Positions 1-8,627 are shown, counted from the stretch's first letter. The stretch: 64,000 nt of DNA from Coprobacillaceae bacterium UN01-12pH3A (GCA_027676805.1 JAQENU010000004.1:124001-188000), one strand, 5' to 3'. Notes: generated by a model not told the origin, from the letters alone. Translations and numbers: made by a program.

Positions 1-345
1 AAATTAGAGATGCTTCCGGTTGGGGAAGATAATATTGCTTTTTGCCGCAGTTTGGAAGGAGACGATTTTGCGATGATGGGAAATCCTCCGTTTACCTTTG
101 AGCTGTACTCTAAGAACATATCAAAAGCGACGGGGATATTAAAAGTGCTGGAAAAGCTGAATATCGATGTTCAAGACAGTTATGCCTTTGGAGACGGACC
201 GAATGATATTGAAATGCTTCAGACCGTAGGACATGGTATAGCAATGGGCAATGCACCAGAACATGTTAAAGAACATGCAGATGAAGTCTGTCTGCCGGTA
301 GATCAGGATGGCGTAGCCTGTAAACTAGAAGAATTATTTTTATAA
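1..345 (+). CDS. Cof-type HAD-IIB phosphatase, C-terminal part
   Basis: Partial gene cut by the left edge of the window; the reading frame is open from base 1, so the ATG at 10 is internal. The visible 114 residues contain the HAD motif IV (FGDGPNDIEML), whose acidic residues bind Mg2+, followed by the glycine-rich GIAMGNAPEHVK segment typical of the end of Cof/YidA-type sugar-phosphate phosphatases. Such enzymes are cytoplasmic and dephosphorylate sugar phosphates or related small molecules; the substrate cannot be read from this fragment. A hairpin terminator directly follows the stop codon, so this is the last gene of its transcript. Confidence 0.85.
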   Translation, partial: KLEMLPVGEDNIAFCRSLEGDDFAMMGNPPFTFELYSKNISKATGILKVLEKLNIDVQDSYAFGDGPNDIEMLQTVGHGIAMGNAPEHVKEHADEVCLPVDQDGVACKLEELFL

Positions 346-346
346 G

Positions 347-370
347 ATGGATCTTAGGATCCATTTTTTT
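347..370 (+). terminator. Rho-independent terminator of the HAD gene
   Basis: Stem ATGGATC (347-353) pairs with GATCCAT (358-364) around a 4-base loop, followed by a run of T. Confidence 0.85.
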
Positions 371-395
371 GTTGAGGGGAATAATAATTGATAAA

Positions 396-424
396 ATAAA
401 AAAGTCGGATTGATCCAACTTTTA
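396..424 (-). terminator. Terminator of the MetE-like gene
   Basis: On the minus strand GTTGGA and TCCGAC form a six-pair stem (one G-T pair) around TCAA, flanked by AAA/TTT, and run into a T-rich tract. The hairpin abuts the stop codon at 422-424. Confidence 0.7.
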
Positions 425-1525
425 TTCAAATACTTCATTTGCAATCGCAATCACATGTTCAAGCTTAGCCCATTGCTGCTGCTGAGTGATATGATTGCCT
501 TCCTGCGTAGAAGCAAAGCCACATTGCGGAGACAGGCACAGCTGTTCTAGTGGAATATATTGACTGGCTTCCATAATTCGCTGCTTGATTGCTTCTTTAT
601 CTTCTAAATCAGCGGTTTTAGTCGTGATTAAACCTAATACCACTTTTTGATTACGAATATATTTTAATGGACTGAAATCACCTGAACGTTCATCATCATA
701 TTCTAAGAAAAAACCATCAAAGGCATCAATAGAAAATAATCGTTCAGCAATAACATCGTAAAACCCCTCATAAAGCCATGAGGACTGGAAATTTCCTTTA
801 CAGATATGGAAAGTAATGATCATATCTCTTGGTTTTACTTTTAAAGCCGCTTCAGTAATATCCCCAAACTCTTTAATCAACTGATCCGGCTGATAACCGC
901 AGGCTTCAATCTTTTCTCTGAAAACAGAAGAGAAAAGAGCGCCCCATGATGTATCATCGAATTGCAGATAACGGCAGCCAGCATCATAAAAGGCTAAAAT
1001 AGCTTTCTGATAAGTTTCAATAAGATCTTTTCTAAAATTCGCTAAATCTGAATAAACCGGATTTTCTTTATACTGCGGTGAAAGAATTAATGCATCTAAA
1101 TAAATCATATTAGGTCCCGGTATCGTCTGTTTGACTAGAGTATCTCCGGCGATTTTTTGAGTGAGACGGAAATGTTCTAAAAATGGATGCTTTTCATTAA
1201 AAGAAATAGAACTGCTGATATAGCTTCCCTGTACTTTCATTTCTTTTCCTTGAAAACCGGTAGTTACCTTATCATATACGGTAATGCCGTTTAATGCCTG
1301 TATGAAGTCTAAATGCCACCAGCGACGGCGAAATTCTCCATCCGTAACGGCTTTTAATCCAAGATTTTTTTGTTGATCAATCAGTTTTTTTATTTCCTCA
1401 TTTTCGATAATCGTCAATTCTTCTTTGGTAATAATGTGGTTAAAATAATCTTCACGAGCCTTTTTTAAACGTTCCGGTCTTAAAAAACTCCCCACAATAT
1501 CATATTTAAATGGTGCTTTATCCAT
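422..1525 (-). CDS. MetE C-terminal-domain-like methyltransferase (YxjG/YxjH type)
   Basis: A 367-residue protein matching the stand-alone family related to the catalytic C-terminal barrel of cobalamin-independent methionine synthase. It opens with VGSFLRPERL and has the TDGEFRRRWWHLDF segment typical of this group. The HICKGN stretch and the cysteines of CLSPQCGF (Cys330 and Cys335) are the expected zinc ligands that activate the thiol substrate. Members are thought to transfer a methyl group to homocysteine or a similar thiol, but they lack the N-terminal half of full MetE, so the methyl donor is uncertain. The start is supported by an AAGGAGG site 9 bases upstream. No S-box or T-box is visible in the 170 bases before it. 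It stands alone, with its own terminator. Confidence 0.85.
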   Translation of the reverse strand: MDKAPFKYDIVGSFLRPERLKKAREDYFNHIITKEELTIIENEEIKKLIDQQKNLGLKAVTDGEFRRRWWHLDFIQALNGITVYDKVTTGFQGKEMKVQGSYISSSISFNEKHPFLEHFRLTQKIAGDTLVKQTIPGPNMIYLDALILSPQYKENPVYSDLANFRKDLIETYQKAILAFYDAGCRYLQFDDTSWGALFSSVFREKIEACGYQPDQLIKEFGDITEAALKVKPRDMIITFHICKGNFQSSWLYEGFYDVIAERLFSIDAFDGFFLEYDDERSGDFSPLKYIRNQKVVLGLITTKTADLEDKEAIKQRIMEASQYIPLEQLCLSPQCGFASTQEGNHITQQQQWAKLEHVIAIANEVFE

Positions 1526-1663
1526 CCTGTATTCCTCCTTTTTACCATCATAGCATGATTCCTAGTTATGATATAATTCATAATAAATATCACTGACTAT
1601 AGGAATAAGCTATACCTCATTTCAAAAATATGATAATAACCGCTTTAAATTGGGGAATTATGC

Positions 1664-1669
1664 TATAAT
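1664..1669 (+). promoter_or_regulatory. Extended -10 promoter of the DtxR-family gene
   Basis: TATAAT preceded by TG plus one base (TGCTATAAT). The -35 match is poor (GCTTTA at 1642-1647). It lies 26 bases before the chosen start at 1696. Confidence 0.55.
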
Positions 1670-1695
1670 ATTTAAAGTTGATGGGGGGAAGATAT

Positions 1696-2061
1696 ATGTT
1701 AGAAATACATGAATCCGGTGAGGATTATTTAGAAACAATCCTCGTTATAAAAAATAATAAAGGAAGTGTGCGAGCTATTGATATTGCGAAAGCACGCCAT
1801 TTTTCTAAGCCAAGTGTCAGTCGTGCCGTCTCTGTTTTAAAGGAACAGGGGTATGTCGATGTGATAGAGGGAAAGATAGAATTAACTCCGGAAGGACGTC
1901 AGATTGCCGAGGATATTTATGAAAAGCATCAGCTGTTAATGGCGATGTTAATGCGTTTAGGTGTAGATGAAGAAACAGCAGCTATGGATGCCTGCAAAAT
2001 CGAACATGCGTTGAGTCCTAAAACATTTACTTGCTTAAAGGCACATTTCAAGGAGAAATGA
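1696..2061 (+). CDS. DtxR/MntR-family metal-dependent transcriptional regulator
   Basis: A 121-residue regulator with the family opening ESGEDYLETILVI, a winged helix-turn-helix at about residues 20-60 (DIAKARHFSKPSVSRAVSVL) and the metal-binding dimerisation helices (HQLLMAMLMRLGVDEETAAMDACKIEH). The Glu, His and Cys residues in these helices are the kind that bind Fe2+ or Mn2+. The third, SH3/FeoA-like domain of long DtxR proteins is absent, as in MntR. The ATG at 1696 was chosen because GGGGGGAAG lies just upstream; the TTG at 1678 and ATG at 1681 overlap that site. Its stop codon lies inside the terminator stem. It probably senses intracellular iron or manganese and represses metal uptake; the FeoB-associated gene downstream supports iron. 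Confidence 0.85.
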   Translation: MLEIHESGEDYLETILVIKNNKGSVRAIDIAKARHFSKPSVSRAVSVLKEQGYVDVIEGKIELTPEGRQIAEDIYEKHQLLMAMLMRLGVDEETAAMDACKIEHALSPKTFTCLKAHFKEK

Positions 2062-2080
2062 GAGGATCATTTCTTTTTTT
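2055..2080 (+). terminator. Terminator overlapping the dtxR-family stop codon
   Basis: GAAATGA (2055-2061) pairs with TCATTTC (2067-2073) around GAGGA, followed by seven T. Confidence 0.85.
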
Positions 2081-2089
2081 GCGTCTTAA

Positions 2090-2137
2090 TTGACAAGACT
2101 TATTGTGCAATGGTACGATTCGTTTATCTTAGATAAA
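2090..2137 (+). promoter_or_regulatory. Promoter and palindromic operator of the FeoB-associated gene
   Basis: TTGACA (2090-2095), 18-base spacer, TACGAT (2114-2119) preceded by TGG. Just after the -10 lies the perfect palindrome TTTATCT-T-AGATAAA (2123-2137), covering the expected transcription start. It is a natural candidate operator, possibly for the DtxR-type regulator encoded just upstream; that link is inference. Confidence 0.65.
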
Positions 2138-2147
2138 TAGGGAAGTG

Positions 2148-2297
2148 ATGAAAATGTCAACTTTTATAGTTGCTTCACTGTTAGTTATTGCGGTTGCCAT
2201 CTGTATCCGTAAGATGATAAAAGATCATCGCAGCGGACATGGCTGCAGCGATTGTGCAGGATGCAGTAAAGCAAAACAATGCCAGCATAAGAAGTAA
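2148..2297 (+). CDS. FeoB-associated Cys-rich membrane protein
   Basis: A 49-residue protein preceded by GGAAG. It has one N-terminal membrane helix (about residues 5-20), a short basic stretch, then a cysteine cluster GCSDCAGCSKAKQCQ and a His/Lys tail. This matches the small FeoB-associated Cys-rich family (Pfam PF12669), normally encoded beside the ferrous iron transporter FeoB and thought to assist iron handling at the inner membrane surface. FeoA and FeoB are not in this window. A second in-frame ATG two codons on (2154) is also possible. The strong promoter with a palindrome over the start site suggests metal control. Confidence 0.8.
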   Translation: MKMSTFIVASLLVIAVAICIRKMIKDHRSGHGCSDCAGCSKAKQCQHKK

Positions 2298-2300
2298 AGG

Positions 2301-2329
2301 TTTCATATTTTGTTTTATCTGTGTATAAT
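2301..2329 (+). promoter_or_regulatory. Promoter of the prepilin gene
   Basis: TATAAT at 2324-2329 preceded by TGTG, with a weak -35 (TTTCAT, 2301-2306) at 17-base spacing. Confidence 0.5.
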
Positions 2330-2387
2330 AAAGATAGAAAAATGTCGCTATATACAATATAAATCAAAATAGAAAGCTTGGTGCAAA

Positions 2388-2918
2388 ATGAAAAAACGAA
2401 TTAAGGATAAGTCGGGGTTTACGCTTATTGAGTTAGTAGTGGTATTGGTAATCATTGCCATACTATCTGCGTTAACGATCCCTGTAGTAACTGGATATAT
2501 AGAAGATGCAAATGATCAGAAGTTTATATCTATGGCAAGATCAGACTACGTAGCCTTAACCATCGAGATTGAAAAAGGCAGATTAGATGATAGTCTAAAA
2601 CTTACTGATCCTATTCGACCCGATGCACCGATTAGTCATCGTGTTAGTTTGAAAACGGCAATTCCCCCTGAAAAGCTGAGGGAGTTATCAGGAGATGAGA
2701 ATTTAGCGGACTATACTGTGGGATATGAAAAACGGTATAGCGACGGACGTTCATGTGAACCGGAGGAAACATTATGTCCGGTCTTAGTTTATGGATTCAA
2801 GCTGAAAGATGGAAATAAATTAAAGTATGTTGCGGTTGTTCCTAACCAAAGAGCAGAGATCATTACAGAAGAAGATTATAATAATCTGAATATCTACTAT
2901 TATGAAAATTTTAGCTAA
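2388..2918 (+). CDS. Type IV prepilin-like (pseudopilin) protein
   Basis: A 176-residue protein with a textbook class III signal: a basic leader of ten residues ending in Gly10, then FTLIELVVVLVIIAIL, with Glu at position +5 of the mature protein. A prepilin peptidase would cut after Gly10 and methylate Phe11. The hydrophobic helix is followed by a soluble domain with a Cys pair about ten residues apart (SCEPEETLC) that could form a disulfide. It could be a minor pilin or a competence/secretion pseudopilin. No assembly ATPase, membrane platform or peptidase gene is nearby, so it must use machinery encoded elsewhere. The ribosome binding site is weak. It is a single-gene unit with its own promoter and terminator. 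Confidence 0.85.
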   Translation: MKKRIKDKSGFTLIELVVVLVIIAILSALTIPVVTGYIEDANDQKFISMARSDYVALTIEIEKGRLDDSLKLTDPIRPDAPISHRVSLKTAIPPEKLRELSGDENLADYTVGYEKRYSDGRSCEPEETLCPVLVYGFKLKDGNKLKYVAVVPNQRAEIITEEDYNNLNIYYYENFS

Positions 2919-2925
2919 TGAAAAT

Positions 2926-2951
2926 AGTCCTCATTTGAAGACTGTTTTTTT
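2926..2951 (+). terminator. Terminator of the prepilin gene
   Basis: AGTC (2926-2929) pairs with GACT (2940-2943), extended inward by TC/GA across one mismatch, loop ATTT, then a T run. Confidence 0.65.
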
Positions 2952-3029
2952 ATTGATAAACGGCTTTACTTCCTTATTGGGAATGTTTATAATAAAGGCT
3001 GGATATTATAAGAAAGGAATTATTGCTTG

Positions 3030-3086
3030 ATGTTTAATGTAAATACGCAGGATATTGTTGCAGACCGGGAGGTTTGCGTACTCTAA
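3030..3086 (+). CDS. Putative 18-residue leader peptide upstream of the RNHCP gene
   Basis: A short open frame (MFNVNTQDIVADREVCVL) starts at an ATG preceded by AAAGGA at a rather long 11-base distance. Its last codons and stop lie in the 5' arm and loop of the hairpin at 3066-3106. It is placed as a regulatory leader peptide would be, but translation is unproven. Confidence 0.35.
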   Translation: MFNVNTQDIVADREVCVL

Positions 3087-3131
3087 ATCTGATGCAATAC
3101 CTCCCGTTGGTTAGGTGTTAACTAAAGGAGG
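3066..3131 (+). promoter_or_regulatory. Hairpin leader with possible Shine-Dalgarno switch
   Basis: CGGGAGGT (3066-3073) pairs perfectly with ACCTCCCG (3099-3106), extended by TTGC/GCAA across a bulged T. The CCTCC of the 3' arm (3100-3104) can alternatively pair with GGAGG (3127-3131), the ribosome binding site of the RNHCP gene. The two pairings are mutually exclusive, which is the architecture of a translational switch. Confidence 0.55.
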
Positions 3132-3136
3132 ATAGT

Positions 3137-3538
3137 ATGAAGAAATTTAATAATAAAAGTAATACAGATATCAAGCCATTTATATGTAAAGTATGTGGAA
3201 AAGAAGTGACGATAGAAGGAGCAGGCAGTCTTCATCGCAATCACTGTCCAAATTGCTTATCCAGCGTTCATTTAGATGATATACCGGGAGATCGCTCAGC
3301 AGAGTGCGGCGGTATCATGGATCCCATTGGAGTTTGGGTAAGAAAAGATGGAGAATGGGCAATTCTTCATCGCTGTCGACGCTGCGGACATATCCGTTCT
3401 AATCGGACAGCAGCAGATGATAACCCATTAAAAATTATGTCAATCGCTTTAAAGCCTCTGACAAACCCGCCTTTTCCAATCGAACGATTAAAACAAATCG
3501 CTGAATTAAATGGTTATAAAGATGATGAATTAGATTAA
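3137..3538 (+). CDS. RNHCP domain-containing zinc-ribbon protein
   Basis: A 133-residue cytoplasmic protein with the diagnostic RNHCP motif (HRNHCPNC, about residues 35-42) after a CKVC pair, and a second CRRC pair near residue 80. Four Cys/His clusters suggest one or two structural zinc sites. The family (Pfam PF12647) has no assigned biochemical function. The start follows a strong AAAGGAGG. The gene is monocistronic, with an unusual structured leader upstream and a terminator downstream, suggesting that its level is controlled after transcription starts. Confidence 0.85.
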   Translation: MKKFNNKSNTDIKPFICKVCGKEVTIEGAGSLHRNHCPNCLSSVHLDDIPGDRSAECGGIMDPIGVWVRKDGEWAILHRCRRCGHIRSNRTAADDNPLKIMSIALKPLTNPPFPIERLKQIAELNGYKDDELD

Positions 3539-3561
3539 AAATAGTATTTAAGTGAAGGATT

Positions 3562-3599
3562 AACCGGAGAATAAGAAGTTCAACGGTTTTTTCTTTTTT
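3562..3599 (+). terminator. Terminator of the RNHCP gene
   Basis: AACCG (3562-3566) pairs with CGGTT (3584-3588) with a long loop, followed by TTTTCTTTTTT. Confidence 0.6.
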
Positions 3600-3640
3600 A
3601 TATGATGTAATACGAAAGAGGAATAATAATGTTTTTTTAG

Positions 3641-3694
3641 TTGACATATAAAGTTAGCTTATGCTAATATATAGATGGTTAGTTAAAGCTAACC
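3641..3694 (+). promoter_or_regulatory. Strong promoter with two TTAGC-type inverted repeats
   Basis: TTGACA (3641-3646), 18-base spacer, TAATAT (3665-3670) with an extended TGC. Two inverted repeats overlap it: TTAGC-TTAT-GCTAA inside the promoter and GGTTAG-TTAAAG-CTAACC (3677-3694) at the expected start site. The GGTTAG/CTAACC halves resemble DtxR-family (iron or manganese) boxes, and a DtxR-family gene lies 2 kb upstream. Confidence 0.6.
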
Positions 3695-3880
3695 GAAGCT
3701 TAGTGAATTAAGCATGAAATATTCTCCTATTTCATCCACTGCATGTCCTTTGATTTTTCCGAATGCTTATAATAATATTATGTGCAGTGGTGAACATTGA
3801 TGATCTGTCATTTTTGCTAGTAAATGATAGGCATTAATACGATATTCTTGACGAAAACCTGTTTATACAGGTTTTTTTCT
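3677..3880 (+). ncRNA. Candidate structured non-coding RNA (about 200 nt)
   Basis: Between the promoter at 3641 and the terminator ending near 3880 there is no convincing gene. The predicted transcript is a string of hairpins: GGTTAG/CTAACC, GCTTA/TAAGC, ATGAAAT/ATTTCAT, CCACTGCA/TGCAGTGG (a wide stem), CTGTCATTT/AAATGATAG (one G-T pair) and the terminator. A 28-codon frame from the ATG at 3713 lacks a ribosome binding site. It does not fit 6S RNA (no end-to-end rod), tmRNA or RNase P. It could be a small regulatory RNA, a leader of the RpiR gene downstream, or the fossil of a lost metal-transport operon. Confidence 0.4.
3855..3880 (+). terminator. Terminator ahead of the RpiR gene
   Basis: AAACCTG and CAGGTTT form a perfect stem around TTTATA, followed by a run of T. 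Confidence 0.85.
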
Positions 3881-3917
3881 TATATATTCCATGTTACTAT
3901 GGAAGCAGGTGATAAAC

Positions 3918-4772
3918 ATGTTAGTAGATAAAATCAAAAACTTAGATAATTTAACCCAGCAGGAAACCTATGTGGTGCAATATATTTTAGAGAATCCGCA
4001 AGATGTTTTAAGAATGAACTGTAATCAGTTAGCAAAAGCAAGCCATACCAGTGCTTCAACAATCATTCGCTTATCTCAAAAGGCAGGGTATAAAGGCTAT
4101 AGTGAATTAAAAATACAATATGCCAGCGAGTATTCTCACATGCAGCAAATGGAAGAAGAATTAAAGCCAATTCCTTATGAAAAGGAAAGCACTATTGATG
4201 ATATTATTCAAACAATGCCGCTTATTTATACTAAAGCCATCGATTTCACAAGTTCGATGTTGGAAAGAAATAAAATCATTCAAATTATCAATCGTTTAAA
4301 GCAATCGGAACGCATAGAAATTTATGGTGATGGTGTCAATTATGAATTGGCAAAGATTGCGGCTTATAAGTTTGAAGAAGTCGGGGTATCGGCATATGCC
4401 TATACCAGTGCTAACTGGACACACGTGAAACTATTGGAGAAAAATAAGACCAATACAATCGCTATACTGATCTCTCATACCGGAAAGAATCCGGGAATTA
4501 TTGACAGTGCTAAGCGTTTAAAAGATGCTCATATCTTTATGGTTGGCATTGTTGGAACAAAAAAATCATCATTAAGCAGATGGTGTGATACTTCTTTGCA
4601 GATTATGACGACACGCAATACACTGGAATTTTCCAATGTGATGTTTACAATGTCAACGCAGTATATATTTGATATTATGGTGGCTTCTTTAATGATTCAG
4701 CATTACGATCATCTAAAGTCGATTACCGAGGAATTAAGAGAAGCCAGAGAGCAGTGGGGGAAAGAAGAATGA
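3918..4772 (+). CDS. RpiR/MurR-family transcriptional regulator
   Basis: A 284-residue regulator with an N-terminal helix-turn-helix (about residues 1-75, including ASTIIRLSQKAGYKGYSELK) and a C-terminal SIS sugar-phosphate isomerase domain (about 110-250) that would sense a phosphosugar. The ATG at 3918 follows AGGTG; the ATG at 3891 has no ribosome binding site. The stop overlaps the next gene's start in an ATGA, so it is translationally coupled to the kinase-like gene, and a 6-phospho-beta-glucosidase follows. It most likely controls this glycoside-use cluster in response to a phosphorylated sugar. Confidence 0.85.
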   Translation: MLVDKIKNLDNLTQQETYVVQYILENPQDVLRMNCNQLAKASHTSASTIIRLSQKAGYKGYSELKIQYASEYSHMQQMEEELKPIPYEKESTIDDIIQTMPLIYTKAIDFTSSMLERNKIIQIINRLKQSERIEIYGDGVNYELAKIAAYKFEEVGVSAYAYTSANWTHVKLLEKNKTNTIAILISHTGKNPGIIDSAKRLKDAHIFMVGIVGTKKSSLSRWCDTSLQIMTTRNTLEFSNVMFTMSTQYIFDIMVASLMIQHYDHLKSITEELREAREQWGKEE

Positions 4773-5674
4773 GTCTGTTCAATGAACGGATCAATGGCTG
4801 GGAAGCATGGGCAAGGGTATATCAGTCGATCCCTGCCTTTTCTGCATTGATCGCTTCGATTTGGAACGAAAATGGATGGACGATGGCACCTATTGAACAT
4901 TGTCAGGCAGGGACTAACGCCGTATTTAAAGTAGGGGATAAGATTATCAAAATCTTTGCCCCGATGGAATCGGGGTATGATACCCGTCATGATTACGAAG
5001 GAGAAAGGGCAGGATTAAATTATGCACAGTCACTTGTTCCCACTACAACGATTCTATGTCAGGGAATATGCAGTGACCATTATGTATTTCGTTATTTAGT
5101 TTTGACATACATTGATGGAATCCCGCTTTCACTAAAAATGTTTGGATATGATGCAAAAACAAAAGTAGAGTTAGGCAGACAGCTAAGAAAGCTGACAGAC
5201 CGTCTCAATCAGTCCGGTGTATTAAAATCGGCAGATTATCTTGAACAGGCAAAACTTAATCCACGCTGGCAGATTTTTCCTGATGCTTTTCAAAAAGAGA
5301 GGATTAAGTATTTAGATCAGTTTTCAAGCGGTTCGCCTGTTTATGTTCATGGGGATCTCAATGGGGATAATCTCATCATTGACCATAACCGGCAGATTCA
5401 TATAATCGATTTTGCCGATGCCTTAATGGCACCGATTGAATATGAATGGGCAGTTATTATCTGCGAATTGTTTCAGTTTGATAAAGACTATCTGACTGGC
5501 TATTTTGGATCCCTTACTATTGAACAGTATATAAAAATCTGTATAAAGGGTCTCCTCATTCACGATTTTGGGGCAGACATTATTCGTGACCGCTTAAAAG
5601 GTGTGGAAGAAATATCAAGTATAGAAGTTCTTATGCAAAAAATTAGGGAGAAGCTGGAGGAAAATTTCAGCTAA
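4769..5674 (+). CDS. APH/choline-kinase-like phosphotransferase
   Basis: A 301-residue protein of the aminoglycoside phosphotransferase/choline kinase fold. It has the catalytic loop HGDLNGDN (His194, Asp196, Asn201) and the metal-binding DFAD motif (Asp214), with an N-terminal lobe bearing a KVGDKIIKIF segment. The ATG at 4769 (ATGA overlap with the regulator, GGGGGAAAG upstream) is preferred to the GTG at 4754. The substrate is unknown. Its position between an RpiR regulator and a 6-phospho-beta-glucosidase, with no PTS genes nearby, makes it a candidate ATP-dependent kinase for a sugar or glycoside rather than an antibiotic resistance gene; that is inference. Confidence 0.75.
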   Translation: MSLFNERINGWEAWARVYQSIPAFSALIASIWNENGWTMAPIEHCQAGTNAVFKVGDKIIKIFAPMESGYDTRHDYEGERAGLNYAQSLVPTTTILCQGICSDHYVFRYLVLTYIDGIPLSLKMFGYDAKTKVELGRQLRKLTDRLNQSGVLKSADYLEQAKLNPRWQIFPDAFQKERIKYLDQFSSGSPVYVHGDLNGDNLIIDHNRQIHIIDFADALMAPIEYEWAVIICELFQFDKDYLTGYFGSLTIEQYIKICIKGLLIHDFGADIIRDRLKGVEEISSIEVLMQKIREKLEENFS

Positions 5675-5687
5675 CTCCCTTTTTTTA
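5645..5687 (+). terminator. Terminator of the RpiR-kinase operon
   Basis: AGGGAG (5645-5650) pairs with CTCCCT (5675-5680), with an inner AGCTG/CAGCT stem, followed by seven T. The 5' arm lies in the coding sequence. Confidence 0.8.
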
Positions 5688-5727
5688 TTTTAAATTTGGA
5701 TATTTCAACCAATTATGAAAATCACTA

Positions 5728-7261
<1,534 letters not shown>

Positions 7262-7280
<19 letters not shown>

Positions 7281-8149
7281 GTTATTTCTTTACTTATTTC
7301 AATGAAATCTTTGAGCGCATCAGATAGCCATTTATCCTTATGATAGATCAACTGGGAAACAATGTTGAAATGAACGGGGCAGTTAATTTGTACCAATTCA
7401 TTATGACTAAGTTCTTTTTGCACCGCTAACTGCGGAAGAATACACGCACCTAATCCACTGAGAACAGTTTGTTTAATGACTTGCAGGCTGCCAGTCTCCA
7501 AAAGTATTTTGGGAGTAATGGATGCCTCATTAAGTTCTCTTTCAAACTGTTTCCTGTAACAGCAGGATTTACTCGTTAAAATAAGTGGCAGATCTTGAAG
7601 GTCATGGATAGAAACATGCTTCTTATTAATAAGAGGATGGGACGGGAGCGCCCACATATGAACGGGTTCCTCGATTTTCAAAGTGGTAATAATATTTGGG
7701 TTTTGAATAGGTATATCTAAAGTAAAAGCAATATCAATCGAGTTATCCCCTAGCAAAGAGATAAAGTCAGGTGTATCCAGTACTTTCAGGTAAATTTCGA
7801 TTGCGGGATGCAATTGCCGGAATGTTTTAATGATGGCAGGGAGTCGATAAATACAGATAGATTCCGAAGCACCAATGGTTAAACGACCGCTGCTTTTATT
7901 AGAAAATTTCATCTCAATATCTTTCGATAAGTTCAGCATTTTTTGGGCGTAAGGTACTAATTCTTGCCCCGCCGAAGTTAAAGCAACACTTTTACCAATC
8001 CGTTCAAAGAGACGAACATTCAGTTCTTTTTCTAACTGCTGTATTTGAGAGGTGATATTGGACTGAGCATAATGAAGCTGTTCTGCGGTCTTAGTAAAAT
8101 TTTTTATTTCACTTAGCGTAAGAAAGGTTTGTAAATGTTTTAATTCCAT
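7262..8149 (-). CDS. LysR-family transcriptional regulator
   Basis: A 295-residue regulator with an N-terminal winged helix-turn-helix (MELKHLQTFLTLSEIKNFTK to about residue 60) and a substrate-binding effector domain (about 88-290). The ATG at 8149 is chosen because AAGGAGA lies 8 bases upstream; the longer frame from 8173 has no ribosome binding site. It is divergent from a cupin gene, and the intergenic region carries two inverted repeats of LysR type, so it probably controls the cupin gene and itself. The inducer is unknown. Confidence 0.88.
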
Positions 8150-8180
8150 AAGTAGTCTCCTTATATCGATCACAAAATCA

Positions 8181-8234
8181 GATTATTATTATCAAAATAA
8201 TCTATTTTTATGATAGCTAGATACATGCTATCAT
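8181..8234. promoter_or_regulatory. Two inverted repeats between lysR and the cupin gene
   Basis: GATTATT/AATAATC (8181-8202, 8-base spacer) and ATGATAGC/GCTATCAT (8210-8234, 9-base spacer). Both are perfect, and the second fits the T-N11-A form of LysR operators. Confidence 0.6.
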
Positions 8235-8273
8235 AGGGGAGACAGAAAATCAATTTAACTAGGAGGAATAGAT

Positions 8274-8618
8274 ATGGATACTGTTAATGTATTAAAAGAA
8301 GTCAATGATTTAGAAAGATTGTACGTGTATAAGAAAATTGGAGTGTTCAACCATCATGTATTAAGTGTTGTCCAAGTAGCTGATCGCACCTTAGATTTTC
8401 ATGTGCATGAGGCATCTGATGAATTATTTTATGTATTGGAAGGCGGATTCGATCTGGAAACAGAAGACCACAAAATAAAAGTTAATACGGGTGAATTTAT
8501 TATTGTACCTAAAGGTGTTTTACATCGCCCGGTTGTGACCACACTGACAAAGTTTTTAATGATTGAGCTTGCCGGCACTTTAACAAAAGAAAACAGCGGC
8601 GAACTCTATGCCGATTAA
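8274..8618 (+). CDS. Cupin-domain protein
   Basis: A 114-residue single-domain cupin. The first motif region (DFHVHEASDELFYVLEGGFDLE) carries the metal-binding His/Glu set and the second is GEFIIVPKGVLHRPV. These small beta-barrels bind a metal and act as isomerases, dioxygenase-like enzymes or ligand sensors; the substrate cannot be inferred. The start follows AGGAGGAATAG. Divergence from a LysR gene with operator-like repeats suggests an inducible enzyme for a small molecule. Confidence 0.8.
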   Translation: MDTVNVLKEVNDLERLYVYKKIGVFNHHVLSVVQVADRTLDFHVHEASDELFYVLEGGFDLETEDHKIKVNTGEFIIVPKGVLHRPVVTTLTKFLMIELAGTLTKENSGELYAD

Positions 8619-8627
8619 TTCATCTGC

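Noticed and set aside
3060..3131. T-box or known metabolite riboswitch upstream of the RNHCP gene
   Set aside because: There is no T-box sequence (AGGGTGGNACCGCG) and no recognisable riboswitch core; only a hairpin and leader frame are seen.
3677..3880. 6S RNA, tmRNA or RNase P RNA
   Set aside because: The transcript is a row of separate hairpins; there is no long end-to-end rod, no tag frame and no RNase P core sequence.
4769..5674. Aminoglycoside resistance gene
   Set aside because: Only the general kinase fold is shared; coupling to an RpiR regulator and a glycosidase argues for a metabolic substrate.
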